The notes below the pieces were generated by a model. The model had not been told where the DNA came from. It did no database searches and saw only the letters and a list, made by a program, of their open reading frames with translations. From Rhabditophanes sp. KR3021 (Eukaryota > Nematoda > Chromadorea > Rhabditida > Alloionematidae), in contig CAUJLY010000006.1 in assembly GCA_963281155.1 (NCBI GenBank), forward strand, positions 6,138,001 through 6,202,000: a DNA stretch of 64,000 nucleotides, in the 5' to 3' direction. Within the stretch, counting starts at the first letter, position 1, and each line of letters starts with the position of its first letter. The position numbers and the translations under genes were made by a program. Shown here piece by piece: positions 14,101 to 27,548 of the stretch.

Positions 14101-17100
14101 TAGATATTTTGATAAAAATAAAACTTACCAATGGATTAATAAGGTAAATTAGAGTCTCCTTATTTAATAGCTAAATAAACTAGTGCCACAACCCACACAA
14201 AGTAATTATCTGTAATAATTAAGTTGAATAATATGGAGAAAATGATGGTTATTAAGGCAAATACATAAAAAGAAAAATAATTGTGTGATTAATAGAAATG
14301 AATAATTTATATAATTCTCGACATTGTATATAATTTGAATTAGCAAACTAAATATCACACTTCCTTGAAGCTATCAAATTGCAAGTGTGGTTAAAAAATA
14401 TATCAAAACATTTTTCAAAAATATAAGCAATAGATGAACGTGCATAATGAAGCAAAAGAATTAATTAGACGTAAAATAAAGTAATAAATTTAGGCAAAAA
14501 ATTGCCGTTTTGTTAGTATGCCGTTACAATTCAAAAATCACGCGATAGATATCTTATATGCATTTTTCTTACAACAAATTATTTTTAATATCAAAGTTCT
14601 GGCAATATAGTTTCATAACATATATTTCTTATAAGAGACAAAGCATCAAATTTGCCAAAAATAACAAAAGTTTCATTATTTATTTTCGTTTTTTAAAACA
14701 TGTGCGGTGTTTGCTTAATCATATGAATATTGTATTTATAATCTATGACTATTTCTATAAATGTAGACAATGTCTTATTGTTGTGCAAATATACCTTCTT
14801 ATCCGCTTTATAAATAATAAAATGTGCCTTCAAAATTAATGTCAAAGTTAATGGCTTCATTATTTGAAACGGAAACATAACACTTTCTAATAAAAGCAAA
14901 GTCATAAATCCTGTATTAATCACACTGTTACACTCCTCATTAGAAACGCTGATTAAAATTGATAGAACTAATTCTATATTACAATAATTAAGCGAAATCT
15001 ATTTAAATCAGACTTAAAAACAATTAATAGATGTTGTGAAAAGATTGCTTATTGAGGGACTATAGCTTAACTAACCAATGTTAACGATATGATACTTATT
15101 TATGCCCTGGTGAAATAAAAAGCCATGTAATTAACAATATTTTGAATTAAAAAGATCCTATTTTGATTATTCTAAACATAATCTACGGTCTAAGATAAAA
15201 AGAAATATATTTTTAACAATTTCCGTATGTATTTTCCATATAATTAATATAAATGGCACGAAAATGTGGTTGGAGATAAAAATTGTTTCCATAAACTTTA
15301 TTACACATAAAATGTAAATTGAGGACGAAATACATCAACAAATGACGTCATTTTTGTATCTAAGCATTGCAGAGTAATATATCACCTTAAATAATTCAAT
15401 ATAAAATATTTCAAAAACTTCTCTAATGCTTTAATAAAGTCAAATGGCATCAGTTGTTCTTACATCATTAACATATATAAACATTCGCCAAAGTATCCTT
15501 TTGCAATTCAATACATACTTGGCACTAACATTCAAAAAATGCACCTGTCATTAGTACATAGCAATGTATCTTTTATGATATTTGAAATGAATGCATTTGA
15601 ATGAGAAATTATATACTATTAATAGGCATTTACAAATATAATAAATGCTTTTCATAAAAGCCGTTTATTAGATTGGGAAAGAAAATTAAGTTAACTTTTT
15701 TTTGCCTGTTAGGCGAACCTACAATTAGTTAACTGTAGTTTAGATATTTATTGTTCGGAAACTTTATTACTTTCTAATGAAAAATAGATTAACACGATTC
15801 ATTTTCATTTTGTCAGTTGGTTACTTTTTCATCCAATATGACATGATATCTTATTTCTTCTTTCATAAAAAATTGTGCTTTTAAACAATTGGGCATGTGG
15901 GATATAAAGTTTAAGAAAAAGTGCATGTAAAATATTTATTTGCATTATATTAAAAATGATATCAAGCTATATATTTGTTAGTGATACAGTAGAAGAAACA
16001 AAATTAAATGATGCAATATTAATTTTAAAGTCAAACAAGGTGAAATTTCTGTTGATTTAAAATTTATATCAAGTTAAGTTTAGTCAATAGGAGGCAAACA
16101 TTGACCATTTTTTTGAAATATAATGTGAAACTTTGTTAATTAATCGTTTCTTTATAAAGCATTGGTAAAGCCACTTTAAGAAATGATAAACTTTGAATTA
16201 CTTTTAACCAAAACAGGAAACACTTTTAATGAATATTTAGTACAAATCGAGGGGCAAAGCATTTCAGTATGTAATTGAGACAACATTTTTAAAGAATCGC
16301 ACTTATTAAACATTTATATTGTAATTTATAAAAGGAAAAAAGATATGACACTTTTTGACTTATTTACTGGCAATAAATTTTGACTATACAAAGCTTACTT
16401 GCATTCATTAAAATTGTATCACTCTCAAGTTAAGACGAAAAGGCACACTTTAAAATAACAATGGTATACTTGTATTTGATGCATAGTTATATTATAAATT
16501 ATTAAATGCCTTGATAAAATAACAAGGTGTTTACATCGTGTTTGAGGCCGTTAAATCATCCATCCTCGCCAATGGTGATTTCCAAGTAAGCCATTAAGTT
16601 ATAGTATTAAACATGATGGATGGTATATATTTACATTGCAATGAATAAAATGTATGGTTAAATGTATTGGAATTGTGGGGAATGTAAATAGATTAAATAA
16701 ATTCTCAGAAGCTGCCATTGACGGGTATTTAAATATATGTTAAAGGGTTAAAAAGATAAGAAAAGTCTTCATTCAAAAAGTGCTTACGAGTGAGGTGACT
16801 CACGGTTGTTATACATGAAGTCTTTAACAATAATCGCAAATTATGACAGAATACCATAAATGCAAATAGCTGCTTAGCTTAGTTTTACATAACAATATAT
16901 CACACGAAGATAAGATAGTTGATTCTTTGGAGTCCTTTTTATCAAACATTTAATAGAAAGGCATTTTTATGAGTGCAGACAAAATATTAGAAGTATAAAT
17001 ATTTTAAAAACGAATATGCATTTATGCAATGACAGTATATTAGGGATGGTGGAAGATAAAAACCAAAAGGCATACAATTTTATTCACTCAACTTTACTAA

Positions 17101-20100
17101 ATATGTTTCAAAATTGTATCATGAAAAGACTTGTAAAAACATTTTGTAATGACATTTTTTTACTAATATGTATATTCTCTACATTTTTCGCATATCACTC
17201 GGCTTCCTCAATGAGTACACACGAGTATGCTAAAAATTTTATGGACTTTATAGATATAAATTATTTTAAATTATCCAACCAATAGAAAAATTCTAATTAG
17301 TTTCCTTTGGCAAAATGTTTGTTGCGGTAATGTTTGAGCTCAAATTTAAAACAAAATCAAATGTTAATGGCTGGACTTTTGAGATGTTAAAATGTGTAGG
17401 CTTAGATAGAATTTGTAAACGCAACCATAAATAGGGTAATGTGATGAATGCATTTTCCGGTAACAACAACAAAAAAAGTTGATAACGATACAAAAGCCTA
17501 ATACATATTTCCTTGGTTAAACAACAATTCGCATAAAGGATACTATTAAATTCATGGAAAAGCCATAAAACAAATTTTTTATATGTAGAATATCATGATT
17601 ATTATTTGGGTTTTTTTCACTTTAATCGGGTATTGGTGTCAATTTATGTTATGTTGCTACCACTCTTGAATAATGTATGTATTACAGTGCCAGCTGTGAT
17701 TAACTTTTTTTAAAATTATTAATCTCAAGTACTTGGACATTATTAGAAACAAATAATGGCATGAAATTATATTGCCTATAAATAAAAAGAAATGTAATTA
17801 TTATATACCTTTTTCGAAGAAAGGATGTGAATATACTTTATAATAATAAAGTACAAGTATTATTATTCGAAATGTGGTGAAATTGAGAAATCAATTTGAG
17901 TATAAATGAAGTAAATCATTAAATAAACACAGATACCTTGCCAATTATTCATATACTCTTAAAGTACCAACTATTAAAAATAAATTGAATTGTATGTAAT
18001 CATGATTAAATTGCGAAATTGCTTTAAGCTAAAATTACAATCCCAATGAAAAGGATTTCGTGTCTCAAGTCAGTGGTGTAAGCTTTTTATGCCATTTTTG
18101 AATTTAAATACTTTAATCAAAATAATGCATACTTTTTTATAGATTACAATAAAGCTAAAAGAATGTTCGGAATAATTTAAAGGAAAACAGATTAATCAAA
18201 AAAATTCATATGAAATACAATTAAACGATAGGGTAACAAGTATTTTTAATTTTTTCCTTTTTCATTACTTAAAAACTATACTCATAGATAAGGGCAAATT
18301 AATAGTAGTAATGTGGCATATTCTTGAAAATACAAAGTAATATTAAATGTTTCTTTCAGCATTTATAGTTTAAATAAACTTTTAATTTAGATTTAATTAA
18401 ATGAAGAAATAGATACAAATTATATTCTAAATTAGAGTTAAGGAATGGAAATGTTATATCTACGCTTCGAATGTGATTTAAAAACATTACAAAATGCATA
18501 TTTTTAAGTCATTAATAATATGAAACTGCTTTATGGTTTTTTCAAAAAGATTTGACTATATAAAATAACGACAAGAGTATAATTATTTTTAAAAATAAAA
18601 AACAATGTATATATTTTTTAAACTGTTAGTTTCATTTTAACAATTCTAAAAACAAATCTTTCTTATTTTTACCTACTTTATGCTTTAAAAGTGATGAAAC
18701 ATGATGGCTAAAAACATATGCTCAGAGTCATATTTGATTTCCAACTATTTTGGTTAAATAGAATTGTTTAATTATGCTATACATATATTGCATAAACAAA
18801 AAGTTTTTCTGAAGCTAAGATAATTAGTGAAACAGTCATTTGAAATTCAATACAAAGTTAATAACGGTCCATTTTATGAATTGTTATTAAATTTAACTAT
18901 GGCTGCATTCATCCAAGTTTATTAAGAATGTAAAATTTGCTTCATTAAAGCAAGCTAATTAAATTTGTGTCTGTGACTTACAAATATATTTGCTTGACGT
19001 TAAATCAAGATGATATTCATGGTATTATATAGAATTTAAATTTGTCTGCTTATTCAACTCAATGATGGCAGATAATTAATAACAGTAAAGAAGTTAAATA
19101 AGTTTGCTGTGTAGTGTTGTAGAACAAACATGCTTGTATTTAATTTAAGCAGTAAAGCTGAATTAGCTATTGCCAATTATACTTATGGTTTTTCATCATA
19201 TGAATAAATGAAGTGGTAAGTCTCAGTACAAGATTTACATAATGGTCTTTGTCTTATTTGATTAAAATAAGGCCACTTATGTCTACAAATCTCTCTTTAA
19301 TAAACAAATAATTTGAACTGAAAAGTTGAAATTAATATTTTGAATGAACAGTATAAGTTTTAAAAGTATCATAAGAAACATTACTTCTTATTACAAATAA
19401 ATGCTTCATTATATATTTAAATGTTCTAGAGAAAAATTTATACCCAATTAAAGGGAATAATAATAAAAAGTTTAAATATGTCGGAAATTTTTTGATTATG
19501 AAAATCACCCAATTAGATATTTTTGAACTTCGATTATTTAAAAGTATGTATATTTTTCAAAATTTTACATATGTCGACTTTACAAGAATGTATTTATCTT
19601 AAGGAATAGCTTTTCAACATCAATCAGTGATGCTTTCCTTTAAAAGCTATTTTTATCTTTGTCGATATATTGTCAGAAGATTTTTACTTGTATATTTAAC
19701 TTCTACTAATCAAAATAATTCCAATTTAGGAAATAGAGTTCAAGTTTTTTATTTTTGTGTTCACATGCCTTTTTTGACATTATTATTATCATCATTGTAG
19801 GAATGATATATGTATTTGAGCTTTATATATTCATTTATCATTACTTAAGTAATAATTATATAACTAATATTTGAAAGATCATAATATATGTATTTTGAGG
19901 AAAATGGCAGGCGTTTCGAAATACTGATAAGAATTTCTTAAGAGCCAGATACGGAATGCAATTTTCTAAACGTCTTTTCCGTATTATTGCCTTGCAGGTG
20001 GCCTATGCTTACTCAAATGAGTCGTTCTCTTTCTACATAAAAGCGTTGATTAATGTAAACCTATTTTGACACTTATAAACATGTTCAAAAAAGTATTTAA

Positions 20101-20819
20101 TTTGTTCAGAACTTGTCTACATATATGACCCCATGCTCGGCTACTGTTTGTACTTAATGGCTATTTCTTTATGGCATTAGAATCAGTATTTCAAGGGCTA
20201 CAAAACTGTTAAGACTGATTTTTTACCTTTATGCCCTCCGTTCTCATCAAGAATAAATATTTTGTAAATCTGTTGGCGCCATCAAATAGTGCTAGCTTTC
20301 TTCTACAAAACTAATCAGACACTTCTTTTTATATTTCTGGCCTAGCGACCTTGCGAGTCATTTTAAAAGTTTACAAAAAACGGTTACATGACTAATTTAC
20401 GGAATTTAAGAATTATATAGTAGGAAATAAAACCTAATAATTTTTACATTTTAAAATATATACCTTATGTAATTATCATAGTGTTTATTAGTTCAATTTT
20501 GTTATAGAACTTTTTGATGTTATATTAATACTTTTAAAGGAGATACATGTCCAAAGCATATTTCGCTTCTAAAAAAGTGAATGAAAAAATGCGGAATTTT
20601 TCAAAATAATCGCTGTTATTCTGAATCAAATAAATAATTAGACTAAAAATATTGTTTTTTAATCAAATACCTATTTTAAAAATCTAATTAATTTGATTAA
20701 ATATCAAATAACAGTGGTAAACAAGAGCCTGTTGTTTTTGAATATTTGGATTGTATTTTCACTAAATTAATCTCTATATTAGTTTTATATTATACAATGT
20801 TGGCATAATATTTTGCATT
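11118..20819. other. Gene desert, 9.7 kb, upstream of calsyntenin
   Basis: No gene can be supported. Most of it is very AT-rich with frequent stops. Three GC-richer islands stand out, around 12960-13790, 16535-16590 and 19900-20320. They carry exon-like open stretches on one or both strands, but no splice-consistent model results. They may be decayed exons, distal exons of a long-intron gene, or calsyntenin or Kelch regulatory sequence. Confidence 0.5.
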
Positions 20820-22833
20820 TTAAAATGTAACTTTCGTGCTCCAACCGTTAGGAAAAGGCAAATTCTGATCAAGCTTTGTCCAAGTATTTTCATTTTTATC
20901 ATAACATAATATTTCATTTATGCAACTGTCATAAGTATGATCAGATTGAATCCCACCAAACACAATAATTTCTTTAGTTGTTTCACACGCTTGAGCTGCT
21001 TTTAGTGCTTTAGGCAATGGCTCAATTTGACGCCAATCATCCGCTCTTATATCAAAAACAAAGCAATCACTATAAACTTCTGAGTCTAAATTCCATCCCC
21101 CAATGCATACAATATTTGTTTGTCCTAAAGAACATACTGCATTTCTATAAGTTTTGTTAGGAATTACTTTCCTCATAAGTTGCCAGTTTCTTTCCCGAAG
21201 ATCTCGTCTACAATATTTAATAAATAAATAATATCATTAGCCAACCTTTGAATGTTTTTGCAATATGCACCAGGGGTTGTATATATGTTGCTGTCGATTA
21301 CAATTGAATCATGCCACATATCGGGAACAATTAATTTGGATTCATTAATAAAAGCACATTTTTCAAAATCAAGACTAAAAATTTCTTATTATTAATTGCA
21401 AACTTGACAAAGTTAACTTACTATTTCACAGTGTCTATTGTTTTCTTACATGAAAATCCTCCAATTTGAAAAAGCTTGCTATCATGAACCACACTTGATA
21501 AACTATCAATCACGTTATCTAATCGACATTTGATTTCCTGTGTTTTATTGGTGTGAACATCATATCTGACAAACAATTATTTAATGTAAAATTTAATTAA
21601 TCTACCTTTCAATTTTTTTACAACAATAACCGCCCCAAATATAAGCATGATTGTCTATTCTTGATGATGTATGAGATTTTCTACCATTTAATAATTGCCC
21701 CGCTATTTTGATTTCCTTAGTTATCAAATCCATAGTTACTACAGAGTTTGAATAATTTTGACCACCAACTAATATAAATAATATTTGTCAGTATTACTAT
21801 CAACTCAACTTACATAGACAAATTTTACTGTCATCACAATTTACAATATTTATACTAAGTTTTTCAGTCATAATTTTGAAAAGGAATTCAGCTATATCAG
21901 ATGATTCATGAATCTTTTGATTTTCTTTTATATACTTCCTTACGAATATTGTCGAAAGGTTTTCAAAATTAATTAAAAGAAGCAAATTGAGATATTCATC
22001 CTGTCTTTTTTGGAAGTCAGCATTTACCCATTGAGTAATTAAATATAACATCTTTTTCTGATCTTTATTCCTAATTATTTGCGGAGTGAATATTTCAAAT
22101 ATACATTCTTTTGAAAGAATATCAAATGAATTAATTTCAGTTAAAGTCTGAAACATACGTTTATATAAAATATAACTTCTCTTACCTCAAAATTATTGTG
22201 TATCAATTTATTAATTAGTGTATGATATTGACGTAGGTTATAATGTAAAGTCATATTGAACATTGTAGTTAGTAATTCAATGTTACATTTATTCTTGATC
22301 CATTTTTTAAGTTTGCTCTAAAAATACTTAATATGGAATTTAAATTTCGTAATTACCTCTAAAGAAACAATTTTAAATGCTTTTTGGATATTAAATAAAT
22401 GTTCAATGTTCTCAATTGTTATTTCATAACCATCTCCAATATGCAGATATTCATAATACATTCTAAAATCAACCAAGTTTATGTGCTTCAAATCGAATGT
22501 ATCTATAAAGCATTTGAAAAAAATGAATAATCGACAAAACATACATTTTGTTTCATTATTAATAAACAAATTATAAAAATATTCGTTCTGACCACAAAGA
22601 ATAACTTTTGAAACCATGAAAGAACCACCTTCAAAGGATAATAAAGCATCAACAAATGGATTTCTCTCCAATAAACTTCGAAAGTATGGAAATTTCATTT
22701 CTAATAGCAACTATAAAAAAATTATTAGCATACAATCTATCAATTCATTAATCTGATTGAAATTATTTGTAAAATTGAAAATAATGGTCAAAATATTTGC
22801 ATTTACAGTCAAATAAGAATAATTTTTCTTCAT
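20820..22833 (-). CDS. BTB-BACK-Kelch protein (divergent)
   Basis: Nine exons join in phase to 542 aa: 22833-22807, 22710-22545, 22502-22357, 22317-22186, 22147-21814, 21768-21606, 21565-21422, 21374-21246 and 21207-20820. The N-terminus matches a BTB domain (VDALLSFEGG, then KVILCGQNEYFYNLF). The middle is a BACK-type helical region (CIFEIFTPQIIRN, MLYLITQWVN). The C-terminal half carries Kelch repeats, seen as FGGQNYSN, IWGGYCC, QIGGF, CIGGWN and VFGGIQSD, each followed by aromatic beta-strand residues. Such proteins are usually substrate adaptors for Cullin-3 ubiquitin ligases. The first ATG, at 22833, is inferred from a 27-nt exon that meets the next in phase. The sequence is fast-evolving, with few canonical BTB residues. 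The last blades lack some usual Gly-Gly pairs. Which Kelch family member it is cannot be told. Confidence 0.85.
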
Positions 22834-23328
22834 TACTCATTGTATAAATATATGAATGTACAATTTCATTATATATGCGTAAATAACTTCTTAATTGCTA
22901 ACATTAAGAAATGTTATTAGTAGATAGTATTCTCTTGGCTTACTCATAGATCTACTATTTTTATACCAAATTTTATTAAAGTAATACTATTTTTAATTGA
23001 TAAGAATAATAACTGTTACTTCTTTTAAATTTTATGAAATAATTTGTGAAAAGCATATTATATAGACTTATTTATTTTGTAGAAAATATATAATGTAAAT
23101 TAAACTCATTTGAACCATTTAGCTTGCTGTTTTAAAGGATCCCAAAAAATGTGCATTAAGAGTATCCTAAATTCTGCCTTTAATTAGGTATCCAAATAAT
23201 CAAAATAAATGTTGTGTTTAAAAGCAGCTTCAAAAATAAATGTTCATTGATAAAATTAATGACTGCATTGGGAGTTAGTGTTTACTGTTTGGTAATCTGA
23301 ATAGTTGCCAATAATTTTGAAGATCTTT
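22834..23328. other. Intergenic between Kelch and neuropeptide genes
   Basis: About 495 bases of AT-rich sequence. It contains the promoter side of the Kelch gene and the 3' flank of the RLamide precursor, both on the minus strand. Nothing else was recognised. Confidence 0.5.
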
Positions 23329-23636
23329 CTAATCAAAAGTATTTCGTTTACCCAACCTAATGTAAGCTCTTTTACCAAGTCGGAGTAAAGCCCTTTTTCC
23401 GAGACGTAAGTATGCTCGCTTTTGGTAGGATTCTTGCCGCACATCTGGATTTCGTTGGTTGGCGTACAATAAATAACTCGAATCTTCTGAAATGCTTATA
23501 TAAAATTTAAAAACGAGATTTTACCTGGTTTTATATTCTGCTTGATGTGCTCATTTGTATACATTTGATTTTGTTGATACCCAAAAATTATTGGAATCAA
23601 GACAAAAAGTATTAGAGAAAATATTTTTAAATACAT
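23329..23636 (-). CDS. Neuropeptide precursor, LRL/IRL-amide repeats
   Basis: Two exons, 23636-23525 and 23486-23329, join in phase to 89 aa. Exon 1 codes for a clear signal peptide (MYLKIFSLILFVLIPIIFG) and a spacer. Exon 2 ends in three tandem peptides, each bounded by KR: AYLRLG-KR, ALLRLG-KR and AYIRLG-KR, then a four-residue tail before the stop. The Gly before Lys-Arg predicts C-terminal amidation, giving AYLRLamide, ALLRLamide and AYIRLamide. The family is not one I can name. The short X-aromatic/Leu-[LI]-R-L-amide form resembles RFamide or sNPF-like peptides with the final Phe replaced by Leu. A CTTTTCAG acceptor-like site lies 11 bases before the ATG. The gene was masked by a longer open frame in another phase. 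Confidence 0.85.
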
Positions 23637-25769
23637 TACTGGATCAACTGAAAAGCATATAATTAAAAATATGAATTAAATTAATATAACTTATACGAAA
23701 TAAAAACTATTTTGGAAGATATACAGAAACGGTAGTTTTATTCATTGCAATATAAATAGTTTTTAAAGTAAAATATCCTTATTAAAGAGCCTATAACCAT
23801 CAAAAAGCATGCATTTTGGAGTCGAATATTAATATATGATTGGCTATACATCAAGATTACTCTACAGTTTTCAAAAGAAACGCTATATTTTATGATAGGA
23901 AAGCGTTAAAAATTGATGTCAGAATGACAAAAAATGGAAATTTATCAAATGACTTGAGTTTTGAGGGAAAGAGTTTAATAATTCTGTAAACACAGTTATA
24001 GATCAACCTAGGTTTTTACTATGTATTTAATGAAAACAATGTATGAAAGAAATTTACTCAAATCAAAAATGCTTTCAAAAAGCTCCATTGGAAACTTTAA
24101 ATTCTATATTTTGTATGGAAGTAAAAAACAAACTACTAAAATAGATTGGCATAGCATTTATGAACTCATTTATACATTCCAAAACACTATGCAATTATGA
24201 AGTTCTAACCAAACTGTATCTTCTTTATATGTATTGTCAAAGGGGATCTTTACATTCACTTAAGATAATGAGTTTTTAGTTCAAAAAAGCATTATCGTCA
24301 TAACATTTATGTACCAAAAACTGTCATAATCTGCAATAATGGCAAGGGGGATGTTATCAAAAGACCTATTAATGATATGTTGTTTAGTGATGTCAGAATT
24401 TAAAAGGATTTGAAATAATAAGATGTTTTGTTTCTAAAAATGGATATCTTGAACTTCCAACAACATAAACGATAATTTTAATAATCGTCTGTCTGAAAAG
24501 AAAGGTTTTCTATGCACTAAGAAGGGAGATGATAACATGAAAAGCCAATTACTTGGTCCTCCGACTATGAAATATTCCAATTAAAAGAAAAGCCTTCAGA
24601 ATAATAACAAACCTTTTAATGTTATTTTTTGGATTATAGTATAATGAATACGCTGAGGAGTTCTATTTAAATATTGTATTAAAGAATCGCTTTGATAATG
24701 AAATACAAATATTATGAATTTCAATATTGAAAATTGTCATCTGTAAATGATGAATATAAATAAATATTTTCAAAGTTTCAACCGTATTGTTTATAATGTT
24801 ATTTGAAATCTCAAAACATATTACGCATTAATCTAGTTTACACTTTGTTATGAAGTTGATTTTTCACTATGTAAGCCTTCTGAAGATTATTTTGATGCCA
24901 TCCGTATTAAGTCACTGATAATCATTTCATATATTCTTTGGAATGAAATCTGATTTATTTATTTAAGAGTCATTTTATTTACTCCTAAATAAGTTAGAAT
25001 TAAAAAATGCTTATCATAGAAAGAAATATGTAGTTTCATAAAATTTGGAATTTTATACGGTTAAAGCATTTTCAAATTAGTCACCATCACCCACAATGTA
25101 TCAAATCTAATTCAAATAGAAATTCGATCCATTGCAGTGGTGGTAAATTTAGTATTTATAGTTAAGATTAATTGTTTTTTATAAATAATTCCTCTAATCT
25201 GAACTTTTGACATAGTACTTCCACAACTGTTATCCCCAACAAATTTTTTTATATTCAAAAGCAATGATTGGCACCAGTGTGCATTAATTTCCTTTTGTAA
25301 AAGGTTTTTTGCAACACATGATAATAGATAAATGTCAATTAACAATGAATATTTTTTAATGGAATTAGATGGCAATAAATAGCCTTTGTTAAATAATTTA
25401 AAAGGTTATTACTTCACCCTTTTTGATTGTTTTTTTCTATTATTAATTAAGAAAAATTTCCCCTTTCTAAGAAACCTTCAAATTATTTACGGAATACAAG
25501 ACATATTCATCTCTAGAGACACGATCCGTTTTAATGGAAAACATTTTCGGCTTTTTGTTATCCTAAGAACTCAAACATACAAGATATAATATATAAATGT
25601 GATGTATAAGATAAACCATTTTCCATTGTTTAGTCTTAAACATCAAGTTGTCCCAAAAGATTAATAGATTACATTTTTTAGTTTCTTATTCCACTAAAAA
25701 ATAAGTCATATATGTAAAGTGAGTCTAAAATATTGAACGGTTTAAGATACAAATTTTTAGAGTTGAGTT
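23637..25769. other. Intergenic, 2.1 kb
   Basis: AT-rich sequence upstream of the RLamide precursor. A minus-strand open stretch near 25112-25375 lacks an ATG and any family match, so no feature is called in it. Confidence 0.45.
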
Positions 25770-26121
25770 ATGTTTATTGAAAATATAATAAAAAACTTGG
25801 AAGACATACAAACTTCTGTGAGTTGGTATCAAGTAAGTTTAAGTATTACATATTAACAAGTTTTATTTAAATATGCTAAATCAGATCCTATTCTTTACTA
25901 CTTACTTCCTTGTAATTTCAATGTTCTGTTTGGTGACCTGCAGTCTTTGCATTTGTATCGGGCATTTTAACAATATTTGTTGCATTTCGAATGAAGAACC
26001 ACTGATTACATCAAATAATGATGGCATGACTACAAGTGTTTCACCAGATAATATATGGTCTCGAACAAATAACAAATTTGTGCGTATCAAAATTGAATCT
26101 CATGAACATTATGGCACTTAA
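25770..26121 (+). CDS. Possible small single-pass membrane protein
   Basis: Two putative exons, 25770-25832 and 25861-26121, join in phase to 107 aa through a very short 28-base intron (GTAAGT...AACAAG). Alternatively, translation starts at 25873 with 82 aa. The product has one strongly hydrophobic segment (FFTTYFLVISMFCLV) followed by a cysteine-rich stretch (CSLCICIG, CC) and a polar tail. An AATAAA lies about 60 bases after the stop, which supports a real transcript. I do not recognise the family. The unusually short intron is a weak point. Confidence 0.4.
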
Positions 26122-27130
26122 TGATCATGTATTCTCGAAAATATTGCAGTATTTGTCAATTCTTATATAAATTTCAAAGAATAAATATATGTCGGTAAAC
26201 ATTTACCATTGTTTCATTTAAATCTAAAAAATATTGTTCTAATATTTGTCTATTAAACCTCTGGAAGATTTAAAAACCATTAATTTGATAAAATTAATGA
26301 GATATGTTAAAATCAAAACAATTCTGAAATTTTGTATATATACAAAAGAATAAATTAAATTAGAAAGCCATAGTAACTTGTTTATCCAAAATTTAAAATT
26401 TGACAAATGGAATTCATATTTTAATTCCTGAAAATAATTTACGTGTATACTTTACTTCTTTTGACAGGTTTAACAAAGGAACTAAATCATCTGAATTTCT
26501 CCATTTTGTTTGATGGCTCAATTACAAAGGAAGTAAATGATTGTAAAAAATTATTTTACAGATTTTGCCTAAAATAAATGCTTTGTGTGATTTCTATATT
26601 AGAAACAATTATATTTAATACCAATATAATTATTTTGTTTATAATAAATGTGTTTTCATTGATTGAATAATGCTATAGAAAGTTTTAAGACATAATTCAA
26701 TGTTATTATTTGACTTTATTGAATCATAAACCACAAAAATGTACTTTCTTTAAAAATATCATTTATTCAAAACAAAAACATCATTGTATTGTTAGTACAG
26801 TTAAATTACATCATGGCATCATAAAATAGTTATTTCGTTGAAAAGAAACATGAATCGTTGAACTTTAATATATTTATTTTTGTATCATTAAGCAAGGATG
26901 AATAAATTTCGTCGTCTTAAAATAAATGTTCAAACCAGCAGCAATGAATTCTTGAAACGGTATTAAAGGTTCATAAGTTGCAAGAGTTGTTGGATAATTG
27001 AAAAGTCTTATATTAAATAGGTTGTCTCACTTAGTATAATTATTAAATGTAATATGATGAAAATGATTTTATATTTTTGGTGTTTTTAGTTGAGTTGATG
27101 TACTGACAGGATGTTAATTCAATAAAAAGA
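26122..27130. other. Intergenic between convergent genes
   Basis: About 1 kb of AT-rich sequence between the possible small membrane protein (+) and the FAFA neuropeptide gene (-). It begins with an AATAAA near 26180. No coding region was seen. Confidence 0.45.
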
Positions 27131-27548
27131 TTAGGCAAAAGCGAAACCTCTTGGATAAGCCTTTTTGGCAAAAGCAAATTTGCTACCGTATCCTCTTTTA
27201 GCAAAGGCGAAACGGGAATTAAATCCTCTTTTTTCTTCAGCTTCACCAACTACAACTCCGTCATCTTCAAAATCTTCTAATGGTTCTTCATTTGATCTCT
27301 TGGCAAAAGCAAAACGGCTTCCATAACTTTTTTTGGCAAAGGCAAATCTACTCGGATAACGTTTAGCAAATTCCATTGGTTGATATCTTTTGTCTTCAAT
27401 TTTTTCAAGAGCATCAGTTTCAGCAACGATGTTCTAAAATATGAAATTATATGATACTAAACATCATTTAACACGTATATACCTTGCTCATATGTAAGAC
27501 AATCAAAGAAACAAGAATAATAGAAATAATATTGAAGCAGGTTTGCAT
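27131..27548 (-). CDS. NLP-18/NLP-20-type FAFA neuropeptide precursor
   Basis: Two exons, 27548-27483 and 27433-27131, join in phase 0 to 122 aa. A signal peptide (hydrophobic run IISIILVSLIVLHM) is followed by dibasic-separated peptides: YQPMEFA, YPSRFAFA, SYGSRFAFA, an acidic spacer starting SNEEPLEDF, GFNSRFAFA, GYGSKFAFA and AYPRGFAFA at the stop. Cleavage sites are KR or KK. No glycine precedes them, so the peptides are not amidated. In C. elegans the NLP-18 and NLP-20 precursors contain peptides ending in FAFA, and NLP-18 peptides act on a cholecystokinin-like receptor (CKR-1). This is the best taxonomic marker in the window. An acceptor-like CTTTTAG lies 17 bases before the ATG. Confidence 0.93.

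Noticed and set aside
16535..16590. Plus-strand exon-like stretch YIVFEAVKSSILANGDF with flanking AG and GTAAGC, reminiscent of a MAM-domain strand
   Set aside because: It is only about 18 codons long and isolated in a desert. It may be chance.
17016..17493. Open frames of 66-89 codons on both strands
   Set aside because: AT-driven composition, no family signature, no consistent gene model.
23256..23444. 62-codon minus-strand frame over the RLamide gene
   Set aside because: It is an out-of-phase shadow. The spliced frame with signal peptide and KR repeats explains the region better.
25112..25375. Minus-strand open frame of 87 codons
   Set aside because: It has no ATG start, no domain and no splice support.
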